A stretch of 64,000 nt of DNA from Talaromyces rugulosus (GCF_013368755.1 NC_049566.1:434001-498000); one strand, 5' to 3'. Positions 10,060-20,278 are shown, counted from the stretch's first letter. Notes: generated from the letters alone by a model not told the origin. Numbers and translations: made by a program.

Positions 10060-10675
10060 TCTATGACGACACCATACGAGCCATACAAAAAGCCCATCCA
10101 GGCTTTAATGCTCCATTTATTATTATAGTAGTAAACCACGAGGTCGATCAGACAACCGATGCTGTTCCCTCACCACTACATCACTGTGGGGCACATTATG
10201 TGGAAGAGACCATGGTTACGACGATGTTTTACAATGACCCCATGGAGAAGGCGACTGCTTTTTTCCGCCTCTTCTCTCGCTGCATTCAGCGCTTGGGAAG
10301 GTCGACATAATGTCCTGTGCGGAGGTGAATCGGCTCGCCAATATCGAATCACGTTTCCGCTGGACAAGAAGCTAGCCGACGAGCTCTGGGCTGAGTTCAA
10401 TTAGCTCATGCTGCTTTATCCCGGCATGGGCAATAGCGTGTTGGCCCTTGAGTTCTTGTTTTAACTCGATTCTAATTACTCTGGTAAGTATTTTGTAATC
10501 CATTAGTCCCACTAACGCACCTGGCTCACTCGTCCCAGGGCACAACTATAGTCCTAAGTACCTCTTGGACCAAATCTGCCCCGGCCCCAAGAAACTCAAA
10601 AAGAGATACGACCAGTTAAATATGTTTCATAAGTGGCACAACCTAGTCTCTCCGACTGACGATCAGCGTCGTTAA
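10060..10675 (+). pseudogene. Relic of a FAD-linked (BBE-like) oxidase, C-terminal half
   Basis: Broken fragments align in order with the intact oxidase at 15627-17247. TMFYNDPMEKATAFF here matches VLFYNGSESEARQFF there; YRITFPLDKKLADELWAEFN matches the NITLPLDVDFVRLIYDEFN segment; and LKKRYDQLNMFHKWHNL matches LKEKYDAHNIFRKWHNL at the C-terminus. Frames change between blocks, an in-frame TAG sits at about 10402, and a middle portion is missing. The last intron is still recognisable (GTAAGT at about 10482 to CCCAG at about 10540), at the same place as in the intact gene. The N-terminal FAD-binding half is absent. Confidence 0.8.
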
Positions 10676-11037
10676 CATTGGGATCAAAACAAACCTTTCT
10701 TCGGTGTTGAGAAGTATTTCCCCTGACTTTGATTACAGTCACTAGTTTTTCTAACGGTCTTATGAGGTCTATCAATCTACCACTAGGCTGTATTTTCTAA
10801 ATAGGTAGTATATGTAGATTGGTTAGTCTGGGTTTCCTCTCTGTTATTAAAAATGTACCAATGTCAGTGTAGTATCTGGATGTCGGATTCTGGGCATTCG
10901 AAGAACTATGATACATCAAGTATCTCTAAGAGGTTTTCCAAGGGTCTCTAGCTACATACCAGCTAGAGTCATGATTAGACATTATCTCATTTGATTATTT
11001 CGGCAGGTACTACGAAACACTTTTACCAACTTGCCAG
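10676..11037. other. Intergenic, no gene seen
   Basis: About 360 AT-rich bases between the oxidase relic and the 3' end of the minus-strand gene at 11038. No open frame of note. Confidence 0.4.
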
Positions 11038-11727
11038 TCAGCGAATCCTCATGGCCGCCTCGGCGACACCTACAGCCTTCAGCTCCAGGGTCTTGACAAC
11101 ATTCACCAAGTAGTTCGTCCCATATTCTGACGCAGCATGCACAATTACATTCTCCCCATATCCGCAGTCTGTCTCGTCTGGCCCAGCCTCGCTATACTCC
11201 GCGAAGCTATCCTTCGTGATCCCATCCTCAGGAGATAGCAACACAGTACTCGCAAACTTTCTCGCCTCAGCATAAGAAGCAAACGCTCCCTCAACATCAA
11301 TATCCCGCACCAGACTCCCATCATCACCACCGTACTCGACGCTCGCCTGGATCACGTAGTACAGTGGGACTGAGACGCGTCCATCGGGCAGATCGCTCGT
11401 CAGCGCCAGCGCCTCGTTGGGCGAGTTTTTGATACGGACTCGGAAGATCGTCCCGTCTGCGGCGCTGGCGTGGATAATGACGCCGGAATCGCGTTCATTT
11501 TGTTCCTTTTCCGCGCGGCCCGGGTTGATTTCATACGTTTTGAAAAACTCCTCTTCGTAGCCTGCGTCGTACAGGCAGCTGTGCGCGGCTGCTTTTGCTG
11601 CTATGAGCGAGGTATACGACCCCAAGACCCGTACTTTTTCAACAACATTATTGGGGTTCTTGCTGATATGCGATGTTGTAAGTAGAATGTGGTATAGATC
11701 CTCGGGGATATGCGCGTTCTGAGCCAT
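11038..11727 (-). CDS. Unknown protein with two tandem related domains
   Basis: Intronless 229-residue, acidic, soluble protein from a good ATG (MAQNAHIPEDLYHILLTTSH). Two related halves are visible. Each has a YTSLIAAKAAAHSCLYDAGY / YAEARKFASTVLLSPEDG helix, then an acidic stretch, then a VIIHASAADGTIFRVRI / VIVHAASEYGTNYLVNV strand pair. This suggests an internal duplication. I have seen similar small proteins in Aspergillus and Penicillium genomes annotated as hypothetical, but know no function. The second half starts near YYVIQASVEYGGDDGSLV. Confidence 0.7.
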   Translation of the reverse strand: MAQNAHIPEDLYHILLTTSHISKNPNNVVEKVRVLGSYTSLIAAKAAAHSCLYDAGYEEEFFKTYEINPGRAEKEQNERDSGVIIHASAADGTIFRVRIKNSPNEALALTSDLPDGRVSVPLYYVIQASVEYGGDDGSLVRDIDVEGAFASYAEARKFASTVLLSPEDGITKDSFAEYSEAGPDETDCGYGENVIVHAASEYGTNYLVNVVKTLELKAVGVAEAAMRIR

Positions 11728-12239
11728 GATGATCCGAATGCTTTTGTTGTCTCCTACGATTTTTTTTCTCTGTTCACTGGAGTATGGAGACTCTCATGAT
11801 ATATAACATATTTAATGCACTCTTTGGTCAGTCATGCCACCTAATTTCCATGATCATTAGACATGAACCATGACGTATAACCGAGATCGAGTCGATCGGA
11901 TGAGAACCATGGAACAGCGGTGGATATGGGTTCGTAGACTTAGGTGCCGAGATGCGAGCGATCAATCCATGGTCGTCATTTAAGCCTCATTTAGACAGAT
12001 ATCGGTCATTAATAGGGCATTTGGTCTCCATCATGCGTCATGGACTAAGATGGTACTTTCTGTGCAAAAGACAGTGGCTCTGGACGGCCAATAATCACAG
12101 ATACCCCTTTCATGTTCTGACGCTTCATAGGACAGGCCGGTGTCGTTGGAGATGCATCCACTGAGGGCCAGTTGCTTAGATCGGATAATAGAGCCAACGT
12201 GGGCAATACTGTACGCTGGGTACTGGCATCAAAGTGAAT
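11728..12239. other. Intergenic, mostly non-coding
   Basis: About 510 bases upstream of the two-domain gene. Short frames only. The right end merges into the alcohol-dehydrogenase relic on the minus strand. Confidence 0.4.
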
Positions 12240-12452
12240 CCAAATATTATCCTGGGCTGACCACCTCATCAGCTCCGAGCCGCGTCGCGTGCTCCAGCCG
12301 TGTTTCAATTACCACTGTGGGGTGTACATCGCCGACAGGCCAACGGTACCTGCTCCGACAATGGCGACTTTACTTCCGGGCTGCACGTTGGCGTTGATTG
12401 TTCCGCATTCATATATGTAGCCTGTAGGTAATGCATCGGAGAAAGCCACGGC
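12240..12452 (-). pseudogene. Truncated zinc-type alcohol dehydrogenase relic
   Basis: Minus-strand reading gives FSDALPTGY, then YECGTINANVQPGSKVAIVG and AGTVGLSAM, a clear match to the cofactor-binding entry of medium-chain Zn-dependent alcohol dehydrogenases (LSD.LPTG.E.G...VQPGS.VAIVGAGP.GL). After a frameshift it continues as EHATRLGADEVVSPG, then stops. The catalytic N-terminal domain is missing: the homology ends abruptly at about 12452, where the telomere-like repeat begins. It is a decayed fragment, not an expressed gene. Confidence 0.75.
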
Positions 12453-12496
12453 AGGGTTATTAGGGTTAGGGTTACCCGAACCCTAACCCTAACCCT
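12453..12496. repeat. Head-to-head interstitial telomere repeat
   Basis: Forward TTAGGG units (12460-12474) are followed within a few bases by reverse CCCTAA units (12479-12496), giving TTAGGGTTAGGG...CCCTAACCCTAACCCT, an imperfect inverted repeat. TTAGGG is the usual telomere unit in filamentous ascomycetes. The element abuts the broken end of the alcohol-dehydrogenase relic. Confidence 0.85.
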
Positions 12497-12939
12497 TTGC
12501 CAAACATGTGGTTGTTGCCATCTTTTCCTTTTTTTTCTCTTCCGACCGGGGGCAGGAGAGCTGTGATGAATAGAGACGTCAATTATACTCATGCTGAACC
12601 AACCTACAATCAACTAGAAATGCCACCAGCAGTTGAGGTATAGTCTTGGTTACGTCATGGCGGATACCTTACCTTGGTTGTCCTCGACCAAGCACCTACT
12701 CGGGACTAGAACATATATATCATATGTTCGACAAGACCACCTTGTCACACCACCTAATCTTTGATTCAATGGGATTCATATGCAGGCAGTTTGCGGAAGA
12801 TCGGGGTTGTCTGGTACCCAGGCCATCCAAATGGGAAATGCCGAAAATATAAGTAAAGACGAGAATCTTTTGTTATCGTCTATTTGGCCACTCGCCTCAT
12901 TTTCAATACTCACCCTTATCTTTTGAATGTCCTATTGAC

Positions 12940-15169
12940 ATGGAAATGGAAACTTGGATTAACCCGCCCTCGAATGTGCGGCACCCTTCAGCTCATATCT
13001 ATCTGCTGCGAGTTTCTGACGAGAGCAGGTTGTATACGCGGGGGTATCGGAGCTCGTGGTTACAGATTCCATAGCTCGGTTTGCGATTGTCGTGCGGAAC
13101 GTGTCCGACCTAGTCAGCTTCTTCGAGTGCCAGCTTGCCCTCGCGCCCTCTCATGATAAATCAACTGCAGTTCCAGACCTTGTACTTCAAAAACTGATTG
13201 AATACCGTAACTCGTATAACAAAAAATTCGCGGCTGTTGCACTTCCGCGCTCGTTGGCGGACCAATGCCCTTCCCTCTGCCTCCGTCTCTGGAAAGAACT
13301 GGATAGTGTTCCGTATGTAATCGCAAAAGAACCGCACCAGAGAACACGCGCGGACCAGGGAGAGCTGGCGACATTTGCTGGGTGGGAGGAAAAGCAGATC
13401 GACGAGCAGGCGGACTCGCTCGCCAGGAAGTGCATAAGGTCTGCATTCTTCCTTCTGATTTTACCGCCCATTCTAAATCGTATACAGATCATTTGGCATC
13501 GGACATGTCATGCCTGCTGCTCAGCTTGATTTGCACGGCATGGTTACGAACTTCCGAGTGTCCTTTGTGGACGAGACTGATTACCAACGGACTGTCGGAA
13601 ACCGTACATGGTCCCTAGTGCAGAATTACGCCGATGATCTTCGAAAGAGAAAAGTCAAAGTGGCCTTCTTTAGTAGCACAACTCACGGAAGGCCAGATGT
13701 ATCTACGCGCCATGCGCTCATTCGCCTAGCGCAGTGCTTGGGAGTCGATTTCCAATGGTCGGTTTACCTCACTCCATGAACACCCCTTACTTAATTTCTC
13801 CATAGGTACGTTCCTCGGCCACGTCCACAGCTCCTTGATATTATCCGAAGGGTGCAGAGGATCCTCCATTGCGTCGAGGCCCCATCGCAGCCTCTTAGTG
13901 CCGACGAGGAGCTCGGCATCCTAGAGTGGGTTTACAAGACCGCCAAGCGATACTGGCTCACCAAGGGAGGCCCTCTGCTACCGGCTTCCGACGGTGGAGC
14001 AGACGTGGTGGTCATTAGTGATGCAATCCTGTCTTCGCTAGCCCTAATTGCAAAGCAGTCGGATCCATGGCGCCCTGTGGTTTTTGAGAATCGTTTACAC
14101 GTCCACCACTGGGCTGAAGACCGCGACAACGACGATAACCGCAGAAGATGGGAAAATCAAACGTTAGAGTTCCTACGTGCACGGCTGAAACATGTGGACC
14201 TGCTCGTTTCCCAGGAACCAAAAGCCTTCGCTCCAAGTCTCCTGCCGATGAAGCAGGTGGGCTACATACCGGTGGCGATTGATCAGTATGGATGCTGCAC
14301 ATGATAGAAAGTCCAAACCAAGTGGCCTAATTTTGTGTCACAGGATCGACGGCGTAAATAAACCCTTACAAGACTGGGACATTTCCTTCTACGGCCGCGA
14401 ATTGAATGCGATTTGCAGGAGTGCAGGCAAGCCAGTACTCGATTACCCTTACAGTAGGATTATTACCCGACTCTCCTCTTCTTTGGAATTTTTTTAATAA
14501 AAATGACAATGTCCAGGACGCTACTTCATTCACCTGGTACAGCTTCTCCCCGACGAAGGTACGACCCGCCTTTTGGACAGTTACAAGGCCTTCTACCATC
14601 AATACCGAGCTGAGAACCCAAATGCTTCGGTCCCCTACTTCCTGATCTGTCACTACAGCTCCACGAACACTCCCGATACGGACCAAGTGCACGCCAATCT
14701 CCTCACCCACATCCAGTCCCACATGCCAGACCTCGAGGGCCTCATCTCGATCATCCGGCTCCGACCACCAGAGCAACTGTGGAACTCGCTTGTCTCACAA
14801 GCACTCGCCGTGGTGCAACTTCGCGACTACGAAGGAATCCCCGAGATGCTGCTGGGTGCTGTCCAGAAGCGGACACCTGTCATCGTCAGCAGGGAGTTTG
14901 CGTACTATCCATTTCTGCAGGAGAGCAATGGTGCCCTCGTTTTCGAGTACAATGAGGGTAACTCGCTCTCGCAGTATTTACTTGATGTCGTTAAAGGCGA
15001 AACTCAGACTGAGAAGCACGCAGCAGCTAAAACGAGGCTCGAAGACAGGGCGACCACGGTTGGCAATGCTTTGTGCTGGTTTTTCCTGACTTCGGAATTG
15101 TCGAGGGGGGAGAAGGTTGAGCCGGCGGGAGAGGACATTTATGTGATGGCTGAAAGGAAAGACTTGTAG
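12940..15169 (+). CDS. Trehalose-phosphorylase-like (GT4) protein, probably not catalytic
   Basis: Six exons: 12940-12975, 13029-13438, 13488-13757, 13806-14285, 14344-14453, 14517-15169; all splice phases agree, giving 652 residues. The small first exon is the least certain; an in-frame stop at 13017 forces a splice or a start after it. The order of motifs follows fungal retaining trehalose phosphorylase (Neurospora CCG-9 type): VYAGVSELVVTD, DEQADSLARKCIRSFG, FQWYVPRPRPQLLDI, DGVNKPLQDWDISFYGRELN, TVGNALCWFFL. However, the phosphate/nucleotide-binding segment, usually QVARFDPSKGIPD, reads HLVQLLPDEGTTR (Arg to Gln, Lys to Glu), and the EX7E motif reads EGIPEMLLG, losing the second Glu. From family knowledge I infer a divergent pseudoenzyme or an altered function. 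Active enzyme would be cytosolic and act on trehalose and phosphate. Confidence 0.75.
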
Positions 15170-15373
15170 TATATCCGTTATTTTTTTTTTAATAGTATGT
15201 AATTTTTTCCAGTTCTTTACTTGGAGACTAATCCCTCCCTTATTCTTTCACCGGCTTCATTCCTTTTGCGCTTGACGAAGCATAAATTGTTTATGTTGTA
15301 GCTTACCTAGATTACGGATTCATACTAGAAGTATAGATCAAAGCAAGTAATACTAGCTGGGTACCCTGGTTGA

Positions 15374-15525
15374 CGAGAAACCCTAATTGGCGTATCATGC
15401 ATGTTTTGAACCATGGTTTCCTAGAGTAAGGTGGGTTTCCAGGTTGGACGAATACTTGAAAAGGGTATCAGACAACACCTGACCTTGTGGCCTTCTGTAG
15501 AATTAAATAGTCAGAGCCCACCGAT
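15374..15525 (+). repeat. Intra-island repeat, copy 2 (oxidase promoter)
   Basis: Counterpart of 8929-9131, ending about 100 bases before the start codon of the intact FAD oxidase. It probably holds part of that gene's promoter. Confidence 0.7.
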
Positions 15526-15626
15526 CATGAAATGTTTAACTCTAGCCCCAGGTAGCAGCTATACTAGTACACGGTATAGACGAGATCTCTTGCCACACCC
15601 CTTGCTATTCTGAAAACTATCTGGTC

Positions 15627-17247
15627 ATGCCATTTTTACCCTTCTCTATTGTGCATAGTCTACGGAGAGAACTGGCTGGGTCAGATGCCGAGATTCTGAC
15701 ATGGGGCTGTGATGGCTATGAAAACTGCACACAACAATGGAGCGAAACGTGTGATACATTTGTGGTATCTCGACACCTCAACCCCGTCTTTGCTTTTCTC
15801 TTCTGGTTTGCTTGAACAATGGGATTAATCCCTCACAGGGCGCAATGGTCCGGGTCGCATCAATCCATCAAGCAGCGACCGTCGTCCGCTTTGCCTCACA
15901 CCACGAGATCCCCTTCACAACCCGGGGAGGCGGATACTCGACCAGCGGCGCATCGATAACCTATGGCGGAATCGTCCTCGACCTCTCCAAGCTCCGAGCT
16001 GTCCACGTCTTTCCCGATTCCCAAACCGTCACGGTCGAGGGCGGAGCAGTCTGGGCCGATGTCGACGTCGCCGCCGCGCAGCACCAGCTCATCGTGGTGG
16101 GAAGCACACTGAACCAAATCGGCGTCGCGGGAGCAACACTGGGAGGCGGGTACGGGTGGTTAACGGGCCAGTATGGCCTCGTGATTGACAACCTTCTCTG
16201 GGCGAAGATGATCCTGGCCGATGGGTCGATCGTCACGGCGTCGGAGACGGCCCACAGAGACCTGTTTTGGGGAGTCCGAGGCGCAGGCCAGTGTTTTGGG
16301 GTCGCTGTAGAGTTGGGGTTTCGTGCGCATCGCCAGGAGAACCATGTGTTTGCGGGCACTCTTTGCTTCTCGCCGGACAAGCTGCCGCAAATTGTTGCTT
16401 TTGCTAATCATTTTGAGACTGTGACCGACGGCAAGCAGGGGTTTTGGTTTGGGTTCACGATGCAAGACTCCATGGCCCAGTGTTCCATCTTAGTGGTGCT
16501 GTTCTACAATGGATCCGAGAGCGAGGCGAGACAATTCTTCTCGCCAGTGCTGTCGCTGGAGCCGGCGATGGATAGAACGCAGATGCTTCCATACGATGGT
16601 CTCAACGAGATACTAAACACCACGGACGTCACCACTCGCCGCGACAGGCTTTCCAAGATTGATATTACCTATCCCGACAAGAGTGTGGGGTTCCGGAAGA
16701 GTCTGCGCGGTTCAAACATCACTCTGCCTCTCGATGTCGATTTCGTGCGATTAATCTATGACGAGTTCAATGCTGTGTTGACAGACCACCCCCAGGCGCG
16801 AGACAGCAGGATCCTCTTTGAACTTCTTCCCAACAGACAGATAACGAAAGTTGCCAACAGCGCTACGGCGTTTGCTAGTCGTGGTCCGTATTACAATGTC
16901 AGCTCGCTTTTTGAGTGGACTGAGGCACACCTGGACAACGAGATACGCTCACTGCAACAGAGCTTGATGGACAGGATCGGGAGATGTGCCGGTATCACGA
17001 GACAGCCTGGCTATAATCCTTCAACCCATGGGACAGGACTATATGCGAATTATGCCGGTACGTATAGACTAAACTCCCGTGGTGTGTCGGGAGGCAGAGT
17101 TACTGACAAGGAACAGGCCGTGACGTCCCTGTCGGGGAGATATTTGGAGACAATCTTTCTCGTCTTCGGAGACTGAAGGAGAAATATGATGCGCATAATA
17201 TCTTCAGGAAGTGGCACAACCTTAACAAGCATGATCCTCCGGCTTGA
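15627..17247 (+). CDS. FAD-linked oxidase, BBE-like (PCMH FAD-binding domain)
   Basis: Exons 15627-15764, 15839-17057 and 17117-17247, introns 74 and 59 nt, all in phase, giving 495 residues. Residues about 50-215 are the PCMH FAD-binding fold (VVLDLSKL-like IVLDLSKLRAVHVFPDSQTV, GVAGATLGGGYGWLTGQYGL). The C-terminus is a BBE domain (YDAHNIFRKWHNL). Such enzymes oxidise carbohydrates, alcohols or natural-product intermediates. The usual flavin-anchoring His in the RGGGHS motif is Tyr here (RGGGYSTSG), so a covalent histidyl-FAD bond is not expected. There is no clear signal peptide, unlike many secreted relatives. A decayed paralog lies 5 kb upstream and shares its promoter sequence. Confidence 0.85.
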
Positions 17248-18243
17248 TGCTTGGAGTACCTTGGGTAATAGTCCGGGAAAGATGAATCGAAGGGGTTGAA
17301 TTCCTCCGAGTCATAGCTATGGATCGAGGAATTGCAACGACTTATTATACGGCTTTTAAAAGATGGAAGTGGTCTAAAGAAGGAATATCACAAAGGTGTT
17401 GCTACGCATTACTTATAAGGCAACCGACACCTTAGCAATGTTAGGTCGTAGGAAGTTTTAAATATAGTTTTCTACTTATTGCCCTTACAAGTTTAAATGT
17501 ACGTAGTGGTAAACATCCTGTAGGTTTAACTAAATAAAAGTCTTTGTGCAACTTAAATAGTTAATTACAGCGCTTGCTTATACTAATGATATTAATAGTA
17601 ACTATATCTAGCCCGTCGAATTAATATAAAGATATAATATACTATCCTTTTAGACAGGAAGCAACACTGCACATCCCACTTGTCTTCATTGCAACCTAGG
17701 ATGTCAGAATCAACAATCAGAGAGTGAACAGCTACGGACATGTTGCCGAAACAATCCGATAATAACCAGGCGCAAGGAGACATTAGCAAGTTTGGAACGT
17801 CTTCATGCTGATAAATATCCAGCACGAGGGTCGATGTTACCGTTGATGCTGGTAACAAGCAGCAAAACCTTCGTGCCACTTATGTCGTTCCACAGCACAT
17901 CATGTGAAGCAATTTGTAAGAACTGTTTCGTTGTCGGCTGATTTTAAACCCTATCTTCCTTATTTCCTGGTTACGGTTGCCTTGTATTATTTATTGTTTT
18001 ATTTAGATTTATCGGCGGAGAAAGATGTTCCTCTGATAGTCAGTAATGAAATGGTTATTAAGAAGATCAACCCTCTATGATAACCAATAGAACCATTCAG
18101 CTTAATAAAGGGGGTTCCCTTGGCATAAAGTCTGGTCCTGAAAGCAATGCTGCCTAAATTTGAAGACTACATAAATTACATTTCCCAAGGGATAAGTGGG
18201 GGTCACTTTATAACACAGGAATTGTTTCAATATTACATTTTTT
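17248..18243. other. AT-rich intergenic, no supportable gene
   Basis: About 1 kb. A minus-strand frame at 17592-17879 has Cys-rich, protein-like stretches but opens only at GTG and has no ATG before its middle, so I do not call it. The remainder is AT-rich. Confidence 0.4.
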
Positions 18244-19047
18244 ATGGACGTGATTCAGTTTTCTGAATATTTTGGAGATGAAAATGACGACGTTGCATTT
18301 CAATATACGCAAGTCATATTTCAACACGACAATCAAATTTATCACGGCCTTTCAAAGAAGAGATATGGCTCGAAGTTGGACATCAATGATCACGACTTGT
18401 ACGACACGACTCGCATTCCCGTCGAAGAACTCAAGCCAAAATTTGAAAATACGTTTACTAAGGCATGCGACTATTCGGAACCTGTTCAGTGGTATATCAA
18501 GCGCCAGTGCTTATCGCATTACGATCCACAACACCCGGATCGACTCAAATACCAGACACTTCAGGAAGTTAAAATGTGTGAAATCCTCAGGGCGAACCCC
18601 CACCCGAACATTGCTGTATATCATGGCTGCGAAGTAATGGACGGGCAAATAAGGGGTCTTTGTTTTACAAAGTACAGCCAAACCCTGATGGAAAAAGTAA
18701 ATGGAGCAAAGTACAACAAACAATCTTTTGCTTTGAAAACGGTTGGCAACATCCCAGCTGAAGCCAATCAATGGCTCGATGATATTGGATGCGGAATTCG
18801 ACACCTTCACTCGCTTGGATTGATCCATAACGACATCAACCCCTCTAATATCATGTTCGATGGAGATCATCCAGTGATCATCGATTTTGGCTCTTGTACG
18901 CCAGACGGACACAATCTAAACGAGATTGGGCGGACGTACGAATGGCACGATGGAAAAATCATGGAGGCCAAGCGGAGTAACGATTTGGATGCCCTGGAAG
19001 AGATAAGACTATGGCTAAAGGGAGACGTTGACAGCTTCAAGCATTAA
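18244..19047 (+). CDS. Protein-kinase-like protein with incomplete N-lobe
   Basis: Intronless, 267 residues. The C-lobe motifs are readable: catalytic loop HNDINPSNIMF (HxDxxxxN with Asn for the usual Arg) and metal-binding DFG in VIIDFGSC. Upstream, VKMCEILRANPHPNIAVYHG resembles the alpha-C/beta-4 region. No glycine-rich loop and no typical beta-3 VAIK lysine are visible in the first 100 residues, so the N-lobe is atypical or lost. Families of such short kinase-like proteins are expanded in Eurotiales. Activity is uncertain. The gene ends about 110 bases before the right boundary repeat. Confidence 0.75.
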   Translation: MDVIQFSEYFGDENDDVAFQYTQVIFQHDNQIYHGLSKKRYGSKLDINDHDLYDTTRIPVEELKPKFENTFTKACDYSEPVQWYIKRQCLSHYDPQHPDRLKYQTLQEVKMCEILRANPHPNIAVYHGCEVMDGQIRGLCFTKYSQTLMEKVNGAKYNKQSFALKTVGNIPAEANQWLDDIGCGIRHLHSLGLIHNDINPSNIMFDGDHPVIIDFGSCTPDGHNLNEIGRTYEWHDGKIMEAKRSNDLDALEEIRLWLKGDVDSFKH

Positions 19048-19160
19048 AATTTCCACACACGATTGAACACTTTTCGTTTCTTTTCCTGTTTCCTCAAGTA
19101 CAGTTTTGTCTCGTGACTGGTATGGTTTCCTAATATTCATTACTTCGATAGTATTCAACC

Positions 19161-19280
19161 AATATTTTAAAATGACCGAAACTGTCAGCCAGATACCCAA
19201 TAAAAGTGAATTGTTATGGATTTGAATATACACCACGCCTTGCCTTTTTTCTATTTTCTCATAACATACGTCGGTACTAT
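19161..19280 (+). repeat. Boundary direct repeat, right copy
   Basis: Second copy of the sequence at 3731-3850, same orientation. Key shared blocks: AAAATGACCGAAA, GATACCCAATAAA, ATTTGAATATA, CACCACG, CTTGCC followed by T-rich CTATTT, and CGGTACTAT versus TGGTACTAT. It sits 97 bases beyond the RIB3 stop codon, so it could be original TFIIE beta-RIB3 intergenic sequence. Confidence 0.8.
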
Positions 19281-19376
19281 ACATGGCGAAGAACTGGATC
19301 TATATCGGCATCAGAAACCCACCACCAACATGCAACCCAAAGACCAAAAAAAAAAAACATAAAGCAAAATGCAATT

Positions 19377-20278
19377 TTAATGACCGTTAGCACTAGCCAG
19401 ATCCCCCGACGGATCCACCTTTGTCAAATACGCCACCATATCCTCAATCGTGGTGACTTTGATGCCGAACCGGTGACCGAACCTGAGACAGGAGTCCCTC
19501 CTCATCATGTCATTGTTTCCAGTAACCTCTGCGACGCCGTCAACGACATCGCCTTCCTCGACCAGCTCACCAATCACACCGGCGGGTGCGCGGCCGGCCA
19601 ACCGGCACAGATCAATGGCGGCTTCAGTATGGCCTCTACGCTCGCGCACGCCGCCGGCGCGAGCACGCAGGGGCAGGATATGGCCGGGGCGGCGGAAGTT
19701 GTCCGGTTTGATGGCAGGGTCAGCCAGGCGTCGGCATGTCAGGGCGCGGTCGTGCGCGGATATCCCTGTTGTTACGGAGGCGTCGTTGGAGTCGATGGAG
19801 ATTGTGTATGCGGTGATGAGCGGGTCGGCGTTGTTGATCACCATTTGGGGGAGTTGCAGTTTGTCGGCGTGTGAGGGCAGGATGGGTGCGCAGACGTAGC
19901 CACTGGGGGGGAAAAAAATTGAAATTAGTCTAGAGTTGTGTGTTTGTGCTGAAAAAGGTGTATATATATATGTACCTCGAGTATCGCACCAGAAACGCCA
20001 TCTGGGCGTCTGTGACGGCGTCGGCGGCGATGATCAAGTCGCCCTCGTTCTCGCGGTCTTGCGAGTCGAGGATGATGACGAACTGGCCATTTTCTGTCAC
20101 AGATACCGTTAGCGATTCTGTCTGTATCCTATATGCATTCTGTCTCCAGTGCGACACGACATTGAATGATTGCCGTCACATGTCAAGAGACGATAGCACG
20201 AGGGGGAAACGCACTGAACGCAGCTACCACGTCCTCCACCGAGTCAAATTGCAAATTGCCATCTGTTGTTGACGGCAT
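19377..20278 (-). CDS. rib3: 3,4-dihydroxy-2-butanone 4-phosphate synthase (riboflavin biosynthesis)
   Basis: Makes the four-carbon unit of riboflavin from ribulose 5-phosphate, releasing formate. Exons 20278-20215, 20093-19976 and 19902-19377; 235 residues, all junctions in phase. Signature motifs are present: [16 protein letters not shown] (acidic metal/substrate loop), [27 protein letters not shown], and [18 protein letters not shown] with the conserved His-Thr-Glu. No GTP-cyclohydrolase-II domain is fused, as usual in fungi. The start ATG ([13 protein letters not shown]) matches fungal homologs. An ordinary housekeeping gene that marks the right edge of the first accessory island. Confidence 0.95.

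Noticed and set aside
17592..17879. 95-codon minus-strand frame with Cys-rich stretches
   Set aside because: It opens only at GTG, no ATG precedes the middle, and no intron or homology supports it.
3851..19160. The first island as an intact transposon
   Set aside because: No transposase, terminal inverted repeats or short target-site duplication were found; the flanking repeats are 120 bp of native-looking intergenic DNA.
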